Below, one piece after another: positions 54,478 through 64,000 of a stretch of 64,000 nt of DNA. Origin of the DNA: Torymus aiolomorphi (lineage: Eukaryota > Arthropoda > Insecta > Hymenoptera > Torymidae); contig CM070877.1 of assembly GCA_036365515.1 (NCBI GenBank), positions 56,642,475 to 56,706,474 of the forward strand, given 5' to 3'. The notes below the pieces were generated by a model that saw only the letters and a list, made by a program, of their open reading frames with translations, searched no databases and was not told the origin of the DNA. Position 1 is the stretch's first letter; the number at the start of each line of letters is the position of its first letter. A program made the translations under genes and the position numbers.

Positions 54478-55159
54478 CGAGGGTGACGAGGGTATAGTAA
54501 CATTCATAAGCCGTACGCTCAAGGGTAGCGAATGTTCATACTTCACCACCGAAAAGGAAATGCTCGCGATCGTATGGTCCTTAAGCTGTCTAGACACGTA
54601 CTTACGGGGGGCGGCAAAAGTCGTCGTACGCACCGATCACGAAGCTTTATCTTTCCTAAAAAACTGTAAATTTAATAACGCTAGGTGAAGGAGATGGAAT
54701 CTGGCGATACAGGATTTCAACCTCCAACCCGAATATTTGCCTGGTCGAAAGAATACTGTTGCAGATTATCTTAGTAGACAATTTCATGACATTCCCGAAA
54801 ATACGGGAGAGCAGATAATTATTGCAACAGTGTTGTTACAAAAACCAAGCAGCGAGTTGACGAACCAACTTAAAAACATAAAAAAGCTGCAAAATAACGA
54901 TCCGTACATTCGAAAAATACGCAATGAATTAGAAAATAATGAAAGCATTAAGAAAAGATACGTCCTGCGCGACGATATTATGCATAAAGTAACATTAGAT
55001 AAGTTTAAGATTATAATACCCGAAAAGATGCTCAGTGATTTCATAACAGAAATAGACACAATTTACGGGCATGTGGGGGCAAGGAAAATCTACAAAATGA
55101 TGACTGAGCATCTCTTCGCACCGCCCGTGCGACAAAAAATTAGAGAACGAAATATTTAA
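54420..55159 (+). pseudogene. Gypsy RNase H and integrase zinc-finger start
   Basis: RNase H: DTTDESDYAIAAVLSQ, TTEKEMLAIVWSL, VVRTDHEALSFL. A TGA at 54686-54688 replaces a sense codon, then YLPGRKNTVADYLSRQ continues in frame. The integrase N-terminus begins with YGHVGARKIYKMM but loses its frame at 55159 before the Cys pair. Confidence 0.87.
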
Positions 55160-55199
55160 CATTAAGATTAAATGAGCATGTTCAACCCATTCTCACAAG

Positions 55200-55687
55200 C
55201 GCATCAAATGAGCTTTTATCTATTGACTTTTTCGGGCCATTGCCAACGGCAATCGGGAGCGTTAAGCATTTACTAATGACCATAGATGCATTTAGCAAAT
55301 ACGTCGTAGTGTACCCCATAAAAAAAGCAAATAAAAAAAGCAATACAGTGATACGGAAGATTTTTGGGGATTATATACCGAAACATGGTAAGCCAAAGGG
55401 GATTCTTTCGGATCACGGAACGCAGTTCACCTCAGAAAAATGGATAAAAGCGTTAGAGAATGGAGGCATAAAGCCTATCTTTTCCTCAATAAGACACCCA
55501 CAGAGTAACTTGGTTGAGCGCGTTCATAGGGAACTAGGTCGTTTTTTCCGGACTTTTGTAAAAGAACGACATACCGGGTAGGCGAAATATTTAGATGCAA
55601 TACAAAAATAATTAACGAAATGCATCATGAGATAACGGGCTTTACTCCGATCGAATTGAATCTAAATACGAAACCTACACGTACCTG
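55200..55687 (+). pseudogene. Gypsy integrase core, cut by MITEs
   Basis: The frame from about 55200 gives LLSIDFFGPLP (first Asp), HLLMTIDAFSKYVVVYPI, GILSDHGTQFTSEKW (second Asp) and HPQSNLVERVHRELGRFF (Glu). All three acidic residues are present. A TAG stop near 55579 and a second stop follow, then the MITE pair at 55688. The C-terminal domain is at 56115-56480. Confidence 0.85.
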
Positions 55688-56111
55688 AGCCCGTACTATG
55701 AATGCGTCTCGAGTCGACACAGAACGTTTGGTCCGGTGACACACGAATGTGTCGACATCGACAAACGCCGCGAGTGACTTACTTTCAGGAATGAAGGAAC
55801 AGCGGAAAACGGGAATAGACCTGCGCCATATCATTATCATGTGAAAAGGTTTGTTCTCATCTTTCCACTGTTCGTTCATTCCTGAAAGTAAGTCACTCGC
55901 GAGGCTTGTTGATGTCGACACATTCGTGTGTCACAGGGGCCTGATTCTAAATTTGTCTCGACGTCGAGACACACCAAATCCGGAGCTGTACACCAATCAG
56001 GGAGCTCCTTTAAAAGGAAAAGCAGTTGTCTCGAGGCCGAGACACATTTAGAATCAGGCCCCTGTGACCAAACTTTATGTGTCGACTCGAGAGGCATTCA
56101 TAATACGGGCC
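55688..56111. mobile_element. 424-bp MITE, CTG duplication, containing another palindrome
   Basis: The ends AGCCCGTACTATGAATGCG and, reverse-complemented, GGCCCGTATTATGAATGCC; TCTCGAGTCGACACA follows in both. CTG lies on both sides (55685-55687, 56112-56114). Two inner palindromes: one formed by AATGTGTCGACATCGACAA and its mirror (about 55747-55930), and one by CACAGGGGCCTGATTCTAAA and its mirror (about 55932-56067). A 3-bp duplication and GGGCCC-type ends would suit PIF/Harbinger; not certain. Confidence 0.78.
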
Positions 56112-56114
56112 CTG

Positions 56115-56481
56115 GGAGAAATGGATAGCGGTACCACCTGTAAACGAGACGACACACGAGCAAAAAATATTTTTAGCACGGGACCGAGCCCATCGAATAT
56201 TAAAAAATCGTGCGCGCCGCGAAAATGGAAACAAAAGACATTTTTCGCTCAATGAAAATGACTTAGTATTAGTCAAAGCGCAAAATCAATCCGACGCGAG
56301 CGATAAGAAAATAGCTAAGTTTTTCCACGTATATGAAGGGCCATATATTATTAAACGTAAAGTAAATATAGATACATATCTAATCGTCGACAATAACGAG
56401 AAGGAGCGCGGAAAATTCCATGTATCAAATCTGAAGCTCTATTACGTGGAAGGACGAGCTATCGAAGTACATGTAAACTAA
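56115..56481 (+). pseudogene. Gypsy integrase C-terminal domain
   Basis: From about 56253 the frame reads NDLVLVKAQNQSDASDKK, HVYEGPYIIKRKVN (the GPY motif) and FHVSNLKLYYVEGRAI, ending TAA near 56479. It continues the integrase cut at 55688. This domain is the usual end of gypsy pol. Confidence 0.8.
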
Positions 56482-56611
56482 GGATTTACCTTAAGCGAAA
56501 ATTTTCCTGGAACACAGGGCAAATCCTTAATAGCCCGCGATATGTATCATTCTATCTGCGCGAGCGTAATGGGGAATGCTAGAGCAGAGCTGAGTACCAA
56601 TAAAATTAATC

Positions 56612-57129
56612 ATGGGAAATGACGTCGCGACACAGACGGAGAAGATGGCCCGCTGCGATGCCGCCGTCCAAGACGGCGTCGTGACATACCATCGCTACCA
56701 CGTGGAGTACCAGGAGGTGAGGCTGCCAAGCGGAAAGCGCTGGCCGTTCATCGCGACCAAAGTGAAGGCGGCAACGGCCCAGAGGAATCAGGTGGTCCAG
56801 ACCCGGAGTTCCGAGCGCTGCACCCGGAAGATGCAGACACCCGACAGGTGGGAGAGCGTACGGAACCTCTGGCCACCGGTGGGGTACACACCACCACCGC
56901 TCCACGCGCCAGGTCCACCATTTGCCCAGGTAACGCGCCGCGCGCCAGTACCACTAACCTCATGCGTCGAGGGATACGTGCCTGGACACATCAAGCCCCC
57001 GGCACATCCACGACGCCTATCGAGGAGCTTGATGTGTCCTTCGAGGAACTGCTGTGTATTACGCGGCGCATGCAGCGGGTCCCGCCGCCGATCACGCCAT
57101 TTCCGCCCTCACCACCACCAACTCCGTGA
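56612..57129 (+). pseudogene. GC-rich 3' ORF of the gypsy (unknown function)
   Basis: ATG 56612 (MGNDVATQTEKMARC) opens a frame to about 56890; reading then looks more protein-like in the next frame (56848-57129), which ends in FEELLCITRRMQRV and a proline-rich tail before TGA at 57127. The combined reading implies one frameshift, but the uninterrupted 184-aa frame to 57166 is an alternative. Composition is far more GC-rich than gag and pol of the same element. It occupies the place of env in errantiviruses, but no signal peptide or membrane segment is visible. Not recognised. Confidence 0.45.
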
Positions 57130-57253
57130 AGGGAAGAAGAAGAGCGAGGTGTCTTGTTGTACATAAGTTTTTTGTTGTTTTTTTATGTTTTGTACACGCG
57201 TTTCTTTTGTGTGAAAAATAAAAATGTTTTCTCCAACATACAAAAATTTTTAT

Positions 57254-57265
57254 TTTCGGGGGCGA
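57254..57265 (+). promoter_or_regulatory. Polypurine tract of the gypsy
   Basis: TTTCGGGGGCGA directly before the 3' LTR start TGCGACGG; short and imperfect. Confidence 0.5.
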
Positions 57266-58186
57266 TGCGACGGTCCTAACCGAGCCCCTGCGCCAACAGC
57301 AACCAAGCGATCTCTCATGTACGCGGCGCATGCGGCAGCAGGCAAAGCGTATGCGTGCGACTCTGAGTTTGTACGCAAGCGTTTCAACACCCATGCGCGC
57401 ACACGTACGTGCGCGCTCTCTCCTCTCTGCCTACGCTATGACGTAGCTCTTCCACGCGCTATCCCTATCCCGGCGAGGCGCAAGCCTACTACACATCGCA
57501 TAAGCGAGGGGCATCCCCCACCGACGCTTACCTGCGATAACGGTACGAGCGAGAGAGATGGACATATAAAGCCCACAGCCCGGGTATATAAAGCCCACAG
57601 CGCGGCACGACGGACACGCATTTGCTCACGGAGCAGCCACGGCACACGAGCTCTGCTCTGCATTGATTGCTCGCGCTATGTAAGATTATTATGCGTCAAT
57701 AAAGTTTAAAAAATTACTCATGCTTACTTTTTAAAATCACTACCTTTCCCGTTCGCTACCCACCTACCCCTCTCCTAGGCTCCAACAGGCGACTCTTTGG
57801 ATTCACCTGCATAGACCCATTTCTACCCTTACGGCTGAGCGGAAGGGCACTTTGGTCCCCGACCGTACACCCGTGCCCCCGACTCGAACAGACGGCTCTT
57901 TGGACCCGTCTGCTTAGACCCGCATCCTCCAACGGCTGAGTGGAAGGGCGCTTCGGTCCCCAACCACGCACCCGCACCCTCGCGGCTCGAACAGGCAGCT
58001 CTTCGAACCGTCCTGCCTAGACCCGCTCCTCCTTGACATCATATTATTGCATGCACTCTTCGATAAAACCTGTGTCTAATAAAATTAACCTCGTGCAGTA
58101 GAGACTTATCGGATACAATAACCATTACAATCATGGAACGCGTTAATTCGGATTGTTTATGGAGAACCAAAGTTATGTACGTCACA
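57266..58186 (+). repeat. 3' LTR of the gypsy
   Basis: 921 bp, uninterrupted counterpart of 40417-42056. It shows the empty site (a single CGGCG near 57474) of the element inserted in the 5' LTR. A duplicated TATAAAGCCCACAG lies in U3, AATAAAG near 57703, and U5 has the same ~102-bp tandem units. Followed by the TGTT duplication. Confidence 0.93.
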
Positions 58187-58190
58187 TGTT

Positions 58191-58778
58191 GATAAATAAA
58201 AATCAAAGTTTATTTATAATATTATAAAAATGTGTTATTAGTATTGAATTATTTGATATTAATTACATCCAAATATATATATTGAGTCAATACATATGGA
58301 CAGATGTCGTAAATGGATGAAATGCTTTTTGCATGCCCGCGTTATTTTAATTTGGAGTTACTTTATCGATATTAACTTAATAACATATCCTCCCATAATA
58401 GAATAACATAAAAACCTGACTGTCAATTCAATTATGGTAACATCAATCACATTTGTCGTCTTTGGAATCATTATCATTTTTAAACTGAGAATGAATTTAA
58501 TGGGTCAATTAGTAAAATGTACCATATAAGGGCGATTTGGATCATCACAGATAAGTATACTTCAATTGCGCAGATGGTAAAGGGTCGGCTTAGTAATTTA
58601 AAGATTGTGGGTTCGATTCCCAATAACAATCGGATTTTTTTTTTAATTATTTTTTTATAATTGTATTACTTTGTCCAACCCTTATCCAATTCAATTTCCA
58701 AATATAAATATATTATTTTATTAATTATTAAAAATTTTAAGGATTTTGAAGTATTTTTTATATTATTCTTTAAAATTG
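58191..58778. other. AT-rich spacer with a tRNA-like stretch
   Basis: No protein gene. It contains the tRNA-like sequence at 58566-58632. What lay left of the gypsy insertion continues here. Confidence 0.4.
58566..58640 (+). ncRNA. tRNA-derived sequence with Pol III boxes
   Basis: TTGCGCAGATGG resembles an A box and GGTTCGATTCC is a perfect B box about 44 nt later. A run of T follows at about 58635. The T-arm is nearly complete (one mismatch), but the acceptor and anticodon stems do not pair, so it is not a functional tRNA. It may be a tRNA pseudogene or the head of a SINE. Confidence 0.5.
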
Positions 58779-58976
58779 GACATTTCTGTACATTCTTGTA
58801 TAATTCTGTATATTTGTGTACATTTCCGAAATGTACAGAAATGTACGGAAATATACCGAAATGTGCAGAAATGTACAATAATGCACAGATAGGTACGAAA
58901 AAGTATCGGAATGTACAAATATGTAAGGAAATGTACAGAAGTATACAGAAATGTACAGTTTTTTCTTGCGCCAGGG
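58779..58976. repeat. Oligomer-built repeat, TGTACAGAAA words, CCCTGGCG right end
   Basis: CATTTCTGTACATTCTTGTA at the left, then after about 58830 the reverse form GAAATGTACAGAAATGTACG, repeated with degeneracy every 10-11 bp. The right end reads, reverse-complemented, CCCTGGCGCAAGAAAAAACT, related to the ends at 16438 and 8831. It interrupts a satellite unit that resumes at 58977. Confidence 0.78.
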
Positions 58977-59183
58977 TTGCAGTAACAATAAAATAGTTCG
59001 AGATGAGAAAATAATTCTGTTATCACATATTATTGTGTAAGCATTCCCATTATAAAGCTTATGCTACTGTCGATTCTCTTTTTATTAGGTGTTCAAAATT
59101 CGGTGCACCGGAAAACTGGAACGCACACCAAATATCGGTGGTTTTCGAGGGCTTTTCCTGATATAAAATTGAATAATGTGCTG
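58977..59183 (+). repeat. Satellite unit fragment (392-bp family)
   Basis: GCAGTAACAATAAAATAG, GTGTAAGCATTC and TTTTCCTGATATAAAATTGA align with units A and B at 35.5-36.1 kb. Cut on the right by the LTR at 59184. Confidence 0.8.
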
Positions 59184-61894
59184 TGTCACGTCCTGTACGG
59201 CTGATCGCCACCGCCCTTATAGTTAGTGGAACCTCCACACACCTCTAGCCTTTTTTCTTGTACTCCGTCGATACAGCACCAACGATCGGTAAATTGCCTA
59301 CTGCCCATAGTACAGTAACCGGGCACTCGTATTGATTGCTCACCGAGCAAGGGCTGTTGATCTCACCCTTGCACGTGTCGTATTAGCGGAGGCTGTTGAT
59401 CTCACCTATGCACGTGCCGTATTGATCGTTCACCGAGCAGAGGCTGTTTGTCTCACTCTTGCACGTGCCCCAACATTTTTCCTGAGACCTCCCCCACAAA
59501 CCCCACATGACCTCAATATTATAATTCCTGGAAAACCTCTCTCACATACCTCTCCCACATATTGATTTGTGACGTTGTATTTAGTTATACCCTCGATCGA
59601 ATAACACGAAATTATTAGTGACTCAAACTAAACCAACTGCCACTATTTCCACTATCTATCTTACCAATAGCGGTCTTCTACCTCGGCTGAAACTCCGCTC
59701 TCGACAAGGGGGGTCAAAACCCCAGTAACAACCACACCCGGAAATACCTCCGATGAGATAGCAATTTGCTCCCTCTGCGATGATAAGAGTTTCTCAATAA
59801 CGAGACCTGAAAGAACACTCGATAGACAACACAGGGGAAATCAACACTCGCTAATAAGAACAACTTCCACAATTAGTAATTATTCTAAATTTATTTTGCT
59901 AATGAAAGAATGGCCGCAATGGCGGTTAGTCTGCCCGCGCCACCTTGGCGTCCTCAAAATGGCTGCTTCCGGCTACTGGCCTGCTCACCGCTGTTGAATC
60001 TGAAAACAAGTAACACAAGAACGCGAGCTGGATTTTCCTCGTTTTGCAGAGGCTGATAGTACTGGAGACCACCCTGGATAGATAGTACCTCTCGACAGCA
60101 ACTCTGATAGTGTCGATTTATTCTACTAACTCGATTCCTACTACAACACGATACGAATCTGCAACACTATTACTCGCAATTCTCCTTCACCTTTCTGACT
60201 TGGATATTACTTACGTGATGCGACGACAAGGGTTAGGTGAAACTCAACTATTCCACTACCCTCGAGAAACTCCATGAAAATCCCCCCTAGGAAAATCAAC
60301 ACTACTACTCTACAACAAAATGCGACTGCTCGCGGTGGATTCCGTTGACGAAGAGAACGCGTTTTCCAGCTTCTCGAAACTCAAACCCTCCATTCATCCC
60401 CTCCCGGCCTCGATTCACTGTTCATTGGTTCTTAACTACGCGTTTTGTCCTAATTCTATTAAAGTCCATGACTTGCTATGTCTTTGAGTCATGATAGGCT
60501 AAGCTAATAACATGCGCGCTATCTATTCTGCCCGTTGCGCCACCCACCGACCTGCTCCCGCGCCGCGTATCCTATCTATTGCTATACTGCCTCTATGCCC
60601 ATGCTCTAATCTAATCTACTCCCTCTCCGGCTCTCTCTATTCCCATGCGCGCCTGTCTCTCTACTATGTTCCCTCTCCCGGCCGGCATATCGCTATTGCT
60701 GCGCGCCCGTCTCGGCCGGCACTCTCTCTCCTCCCGCTTGCTCCCGCTCCCACCATTTCGCATGCGCGCGCAAACTGCGTGGCGCTCAGTCTGTGCTCGC
60801 TCCGCTATCGTTCGCATCGTGCTCTCCCGCCATCAGCTCTCGATGCCGCTCACCGCGTAGCTTGGCCCTCTCGTGCGCCTGCCTCTTCTCTCCGCCGGCG
60901 CCTCGCGTCCCTCTCCTGCGCATACTCGTCCATGCTTGACCCGGCCGCGATATTAGTGTGTGTGACTGAGTGTGCGCTCTGCTGCTTGGCGCAGTCGTCG
61001 GCGCTGTGTGCGCATGTGTATGAGTGCGCGCGCTGCTCCTCGACGACGAAGCACACAACGTGGCGGACGCCACGAGGCCTGTGCTCGTCTGCTGCAGGCC
61101 CCAGGCCTGCAGCTGCCTGTGACCTCGTCACAGATTTAATTCCAAATCCCCGCCTTTTAACAGTGTCCTAATTAGGCGCGCGGGTATAAAAGCGGCCGCA
61201 CGCCTCCACTCGAGACAGAAGCTTTTCTTCATTTTCTTTCGTAGGGCTAAGCCCTTGTCCGACGAATATTCAAATTATAATCTTGGACTTAGAATAATTT
61301 CGGCAATTTATATTGTATCAGGATTTTCGAATATTTTCGAGCCGAATTTACTTAGAATAATTTCGAATAAAATTAACTTAGTATATCTTCGATCATTGTA
61401 AATTCTGACTTAAAATATTTTCGAGCAGAATTAACTTAGAAACTTTTATTGTAACGCTTCTCTGATTGTAGTGTCGCGAATAATTGTTGATATTATATCT
61501 CCACTACAATCAGTATTTAACCAGTTGTACGTAACTTTGATCTATTTAATAAACATTATTAAATTACATTTGGACTTAACATTATTTCGCCGAGCCTGTC
61601 CTTCTGCCATTGAATCTCCCGCTGCCATTGGGTCTGCCTGAGGCAACGAGCTACACGCGTCAGTCAGAAAGTAAGTAACTTTTCAGATTGCTGTCCTTTC
61701 TCTTATCTGTTTCAATTGCTGCTGCCGCTTGTCGCTTATTAGTTTCGCGAGTGTTTATATTATCATTTAAGGTCCGAACTGCTACTTTTGCGCGTTCCTA
61801 CTCCCGTGGTTATTACGTGTAGGCGTAGACCGAAACAGGAATATTTATCGCGCCGACTTTACCGTCATCGCGACATTGTAACACGGACGTTACA
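59184..61894 (+). repeat. 5' LTR, about 2.7 kb
   Basis: Starts TGTCACGTCC and ends GGACGTTACA. TATA box GGTATAAAAGCGG at about 61183 and AATAAA at about 61547 define U3, R and U5. 60510-61170 is GC-rich with an open frame but no domain. Near 59330-59470 a word with GCTGTTGATCTCACC recurs three times (about 59350, 59390, 59445). The downstream partner is outside the window. Confidence 0.72.
61183..61195 (+). promoter_or_regulatory. LTR TATA box
   Basis: GGTATAAAAGCGG, a strong TATA element about 710 bp before the end of the LTR. Confidence 0.6.
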
Positions 61895-61896
61895 AT

Positions 61897-61917
61897 TGGG
61901 GGCCCGACTCCGGGATT
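61897..61917 (+). promoter_or_regulatory. Primer-binding site, tRNA-Pro-like
   Basis: TGGGGGCCCGACTCCGGGAT two bases after the LTR. It resembles the complement of tRNA-Pro with CCA (TGGGGGCTCGTCCGGGAT) but differs by small changes, so the primer is uncertain. Confidence 0.5.
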
Positions 61918-62049
61918 AAAGCGAAAGTAGTGTCGATAATTTTTTTTTTCCAATCGAAGAAAGTCCAAACTTTTTTTCCTTCCTCTTTTTCTGCATTTGA
62001 ATATTTATTAAAAACGAGAACGTCAAGCGGTACTACAGCAAGAAACGTG

Positions 62050-63572
62050 GAAGCCACTACAATTTACGCTTAATGAGTTAGTTGAGGTACTAAGAATGAG
62101 ATATCAGGTAGCGTCAGAAACTAATCCAGAGAGAATTACAGAAGTAAAAAGATTGCAATTGTCCCTGAGTGAAACCGTGGAAGCAACCTTAGTAGAAAAA
62201 GTATGTCAGAACGAGATTATGATAGATTAAAAAAATAATTAATGCAATAGCAAGTACGACAAAGCTTACAATTACGGACAAATTAACGGTGTTATTAGAA
62301 AACAAGCAGGAAATCACAGATGATATAGATAGCTCAGCATTTAAAACCGCGGCGGGTACAGGGTTAGATAATAACGCACACTTTAATACTCCGATTTTGG
62401 GAAGAGGGTATAGCATACCATACACACAAGCACTGAGAAATAACTTTACTAGCAACATTAATTCTTTGCGCCAAAACTCAATTTTAGCACCATTGAAAAA
62501 TCTTTCAATTAAAGACGCGCTGGATTGCATTCCAAAATTTGACGGTAGTAACAATCCACTTAGCTCCTTTTTGTTCGGTGTTAGGGAAGCAGTTAGCATG
62601 GTGCCAGCAGTCAATGAAGTAGACTTGCCAACATTAATTAGGCGGCGTTTGACGGCTGAGGCGGCAAAATCGATGGAAGAGTTATATTTTAACAACATTA
62701 GTGAGTTGATAAAATATTTCGAAGCCAATTTCGGGTCTTATAAAACTCACCAAACATTAATTGGGGAACTAGCCACAGCCAAGCAAAAACCGGAAGAAAG
62801 TGTAATTTCATTCGCAAATATAGTCAGGCGCATCACCATCGAGCTAAAGCAAGCTGCAAAAAGGGACAAAAGAGATAGTCACGAGTTTAGAAAATTCGTA
62901 GAAACCGACACATTGAAATTTTTTTCGCGTGGGTTGGATTGGGAAATTAAAAGACGTGTGGGCGTGATGCAAACATTGCAAGAAGCTGTAGAAAAGGCAA
63001 TAGAAATCGAGCACGAGGTAACAAGTTTTGAGAAAACGGAAACGGTGGATAAGAGTAAAGTCAATAAAGATAGTAACAAAAACACTAACGGATCAGCTGA
63101 TGTTAGTGTAGTGCAAAATAAGATCCCTGAAATTTGTCAATTTTGTGAAAAGAAAAATCACGTTGCGAAAAATTGTTGGGCTTCGAAAGCTTTGCTCCCT
63201 CAGAAAGCGCAGGCACCGTCCACACAACCAGTGCCTTGGGCGGCGCCTAATATCATGGCTCCCGCACAGCCATCAAATATAGGGGCAAGACCATTGGCGG
63301 CCGCACGGGCGGCCACGCCCCAAGCACAAAGGGATCAATACAGACGGCGGTCATCTAGCCCTGTCGTAGCGAGACGGAGTTATAATGTTAAACAATGTAA
63401 TTATTGCAAAAAAGACGGATACTGGAAAAATTTATGTCCGGAATTAGAGAGAAAAACTCATGAAAAATCACAAAGTCAGGCGGGAAACGCGAATGGCCCC
63501 GCGGCTCAGGGCGCAACCTGGGGGCAAAAGAACAATGCGCGCCCGGAACGAGAGAATTCGAACAAAAATTAA
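62050..63572 (+). pseudogene. Gag with two zinc knuckles, frameshifted near the start
   Basis: An N-terminal piece (LNELVEVLRMRYQVA..., about 62068-62230) is in another frame and stops at a run of A at 62228; the main frame runs from about 62226 to 63572. It has the Gag core DALDCIPKFDGSNNPLSSFL, LIRRRLTAEAAKSMEEL and ANFGSYKTHQTLIGELATAK. Two knuckles follow: CQFCEKKNHVAKNC (complete C-x2-C-x4-H-x4-C) and CNYCKKDGYWKNLC, where Tyr stands in place of the His. A one-base loss in the A-run would explain the start break. Confidence 0.87.
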
Positions 63573-64000
63573 AACTTATTAAAAAATTAGTACTTTTGAG
63601 CATTAATAGTAAGTCCCCTGTCGTGGAATTATACTTTGAAAATTATGGAGTCTCTCTCAAATTAATGTTGGACACGGGCGCCGGCCCGTCACTTTTGAAA
63701 ATTAGTAAAAAACCCGACAGGGCAATTGTATTTGAAAGCGAGATATTGGAGCTTAAAGGCATTACTAAAGAGTTCATTAACTCGTGCGGTAAAGTATCTT
63801 TATTATTTCAAGACTTGACTTTGTACTTTCACCCCGTCCCAGATACTTTTCCGATCGAGGAGGACGGGTTAATCGGTAGTGAGATGCTGAGGAAATATGG
63901 AGCAAAGATTAATTACGAGGAAAATATTTTAGACATCGCGTCTCACGTAATCACCTTACGGTGTACGGGTAGCGTAAATATTATAAAATTAAAAAACGAC
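63560..64000 (+). CDS. Start of pol: aspartic protease (cut by window end)
   Basis: The frame is -1 relative to gag and overlaps its end. VELYFENYGVSLKLMLDTGAGPSLL has the DTG active site at about 63672 (LMLDTGAG), and DGLIGSEMLRKYGAKINY the second conserved part. Open to the end of the window with no stop, unlike pol of the other elements here. Probably expressed by frameshifting as Gag-Pol in related elements. Confidence 0.85.

Larger units (their letters stand above)
40417..58186 (+). mobile_element. Ty3/gypsy element, 4-bp duplication TGTT, heavily nested
   Basis: LTRs at 40417-42056 and 57266-58186 (TGCGACGG...TACGTCACA) are flanked by the perfect duplication TGTT (40413-40416 and 58187-58190). 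Primer site for tRNA-Lys, then a small coiled-coil ORF, gag, pol and a GC-rich 3' ORF. Later insertions inside it: a 719-bp TIR element in the 5' LTR, a BEL/Pao element in the protease region, and a nested MITE pair in integrase. Without these it would be about 8.5 kb. Gag and pol have several stops and frameshifts. Confidence 0.93.
59184..64000 (+). mobile_element. Ty3/gypsy-type element with a 2.7-kb LTR, running off the window
   Basis: A long 5' LTR, primer site, gag and protease in order; RT and the rest lie beyond 64000. The left boundary is set by the end of satellite homology and by LTR termini that are inverted over 10 bp with one mismatch (TGTCACGTCC / GGACGTTACA). gag has at least one frameshift. 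Confidence 0.8.

Noticed and set aside
58566..58640. A functional tRNA gene
   Set aside because: Pol III boxes and a T-run are present, but acceptor and anticodon stems do not pair; kept only as a tRNA-derived sequence.
60512..61171. 219-aa frame with an ATG in the long LTR
   Set aside because: It lies in U3 before the TATA box, is Ala/Arg/Ser-rich, has comparable open frames on the other strand, and shows no domain.
1..64000. CRISPR arrays, bacterial operons, rRNA genes
   Set aside because: No regular spacer arrays or ribosomal sequence; all repeats have transposon or satellite character in a eukaryotic setting.

Overview
This 64-kb window is repeat-dense nuclear DNA of an arthropod, most likely an insect. 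No ordinary host protein gene can be supported. Almost everything recognisable is a transposable element: a THAP/P-element transposase, Penelope-like elements with hammerhead-type ribozyme motifs, pogo-like, Ty3/gypsy and BEL/Pao elements, palindromic MITEs, satellites and hairpins. The mix of BEL/Pao, Penelope, THAP/P-type and gypsy elements, short introns and AT-rich spacers fits an insect. A hymenopteran such as an ant is a guess and cannot be proved from this sequence.

Layout. 1-480: inverted array of ~93-bp repeats. 2297-5357: decayed P-element/THAP9-like transposase. 7.3-9.7 kb: oligomer-built inverted repeats. 8609-11508: TAGGGG-ended element holding a Penelope fragment (GIY-YIG, ribozyme motif). 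11662-12841: a second TAGGGG element with TTA target duplication, containing a solo LTR with a perfect 5-bp duplication. 12.85-13.81 kb: three palindromes, one 590 bp long. 17498-19651: two Penelope copies joined head to head. 19688-21355: pogo-like transposase fossil. 21.64-23.23 kb: 436-bp satellite. 23324-28685: 5'-truncated gypsy with a zinc-knuckle ORF after integrase and a 1.9-kb 3' LTR, followed at once by an antisense complete tRNA-Lys. 28979-34909: full-length, inactivated gypsy on the minus strand (tRNA-Trp primer site).

From 35.4 to 59.2 kb an old ~392-bp satellite has been opened by three large insertions. They are an apparently intact DNA transposon with ~730-bp terminal inverted repeats and a 667-aa protein (36398-40183), a gypsy with 4-bp duplication TGTT and tRNA-Lys primer site (40417-58186), and the long-LTR gypsy that runs off the window (59184-64000). 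The 40417-58186 element itself carries a Transib-like insert in its 5' LTR, a BEL/Pao element (44907-53029, duplication GCGGA, tRNA-Tyr primer site) in its protease region, and a nested MITE pair in integrase. The BEL element carries a 677-bp TTAA foldback element. Insertion order can be read directly from the nesting.

What stands out: the intact long-TIR transposon of unclear superfamily; a recurring structure (five loci) built of degenerate 10-11-bp words in mirrored orientation, three of which have ends related to CCCTRGYG; the LTR-tRNA fusion; the 3' zinc-knuckle ORF; and the head-to-head Penelope dimer with two ribozyme motifs.
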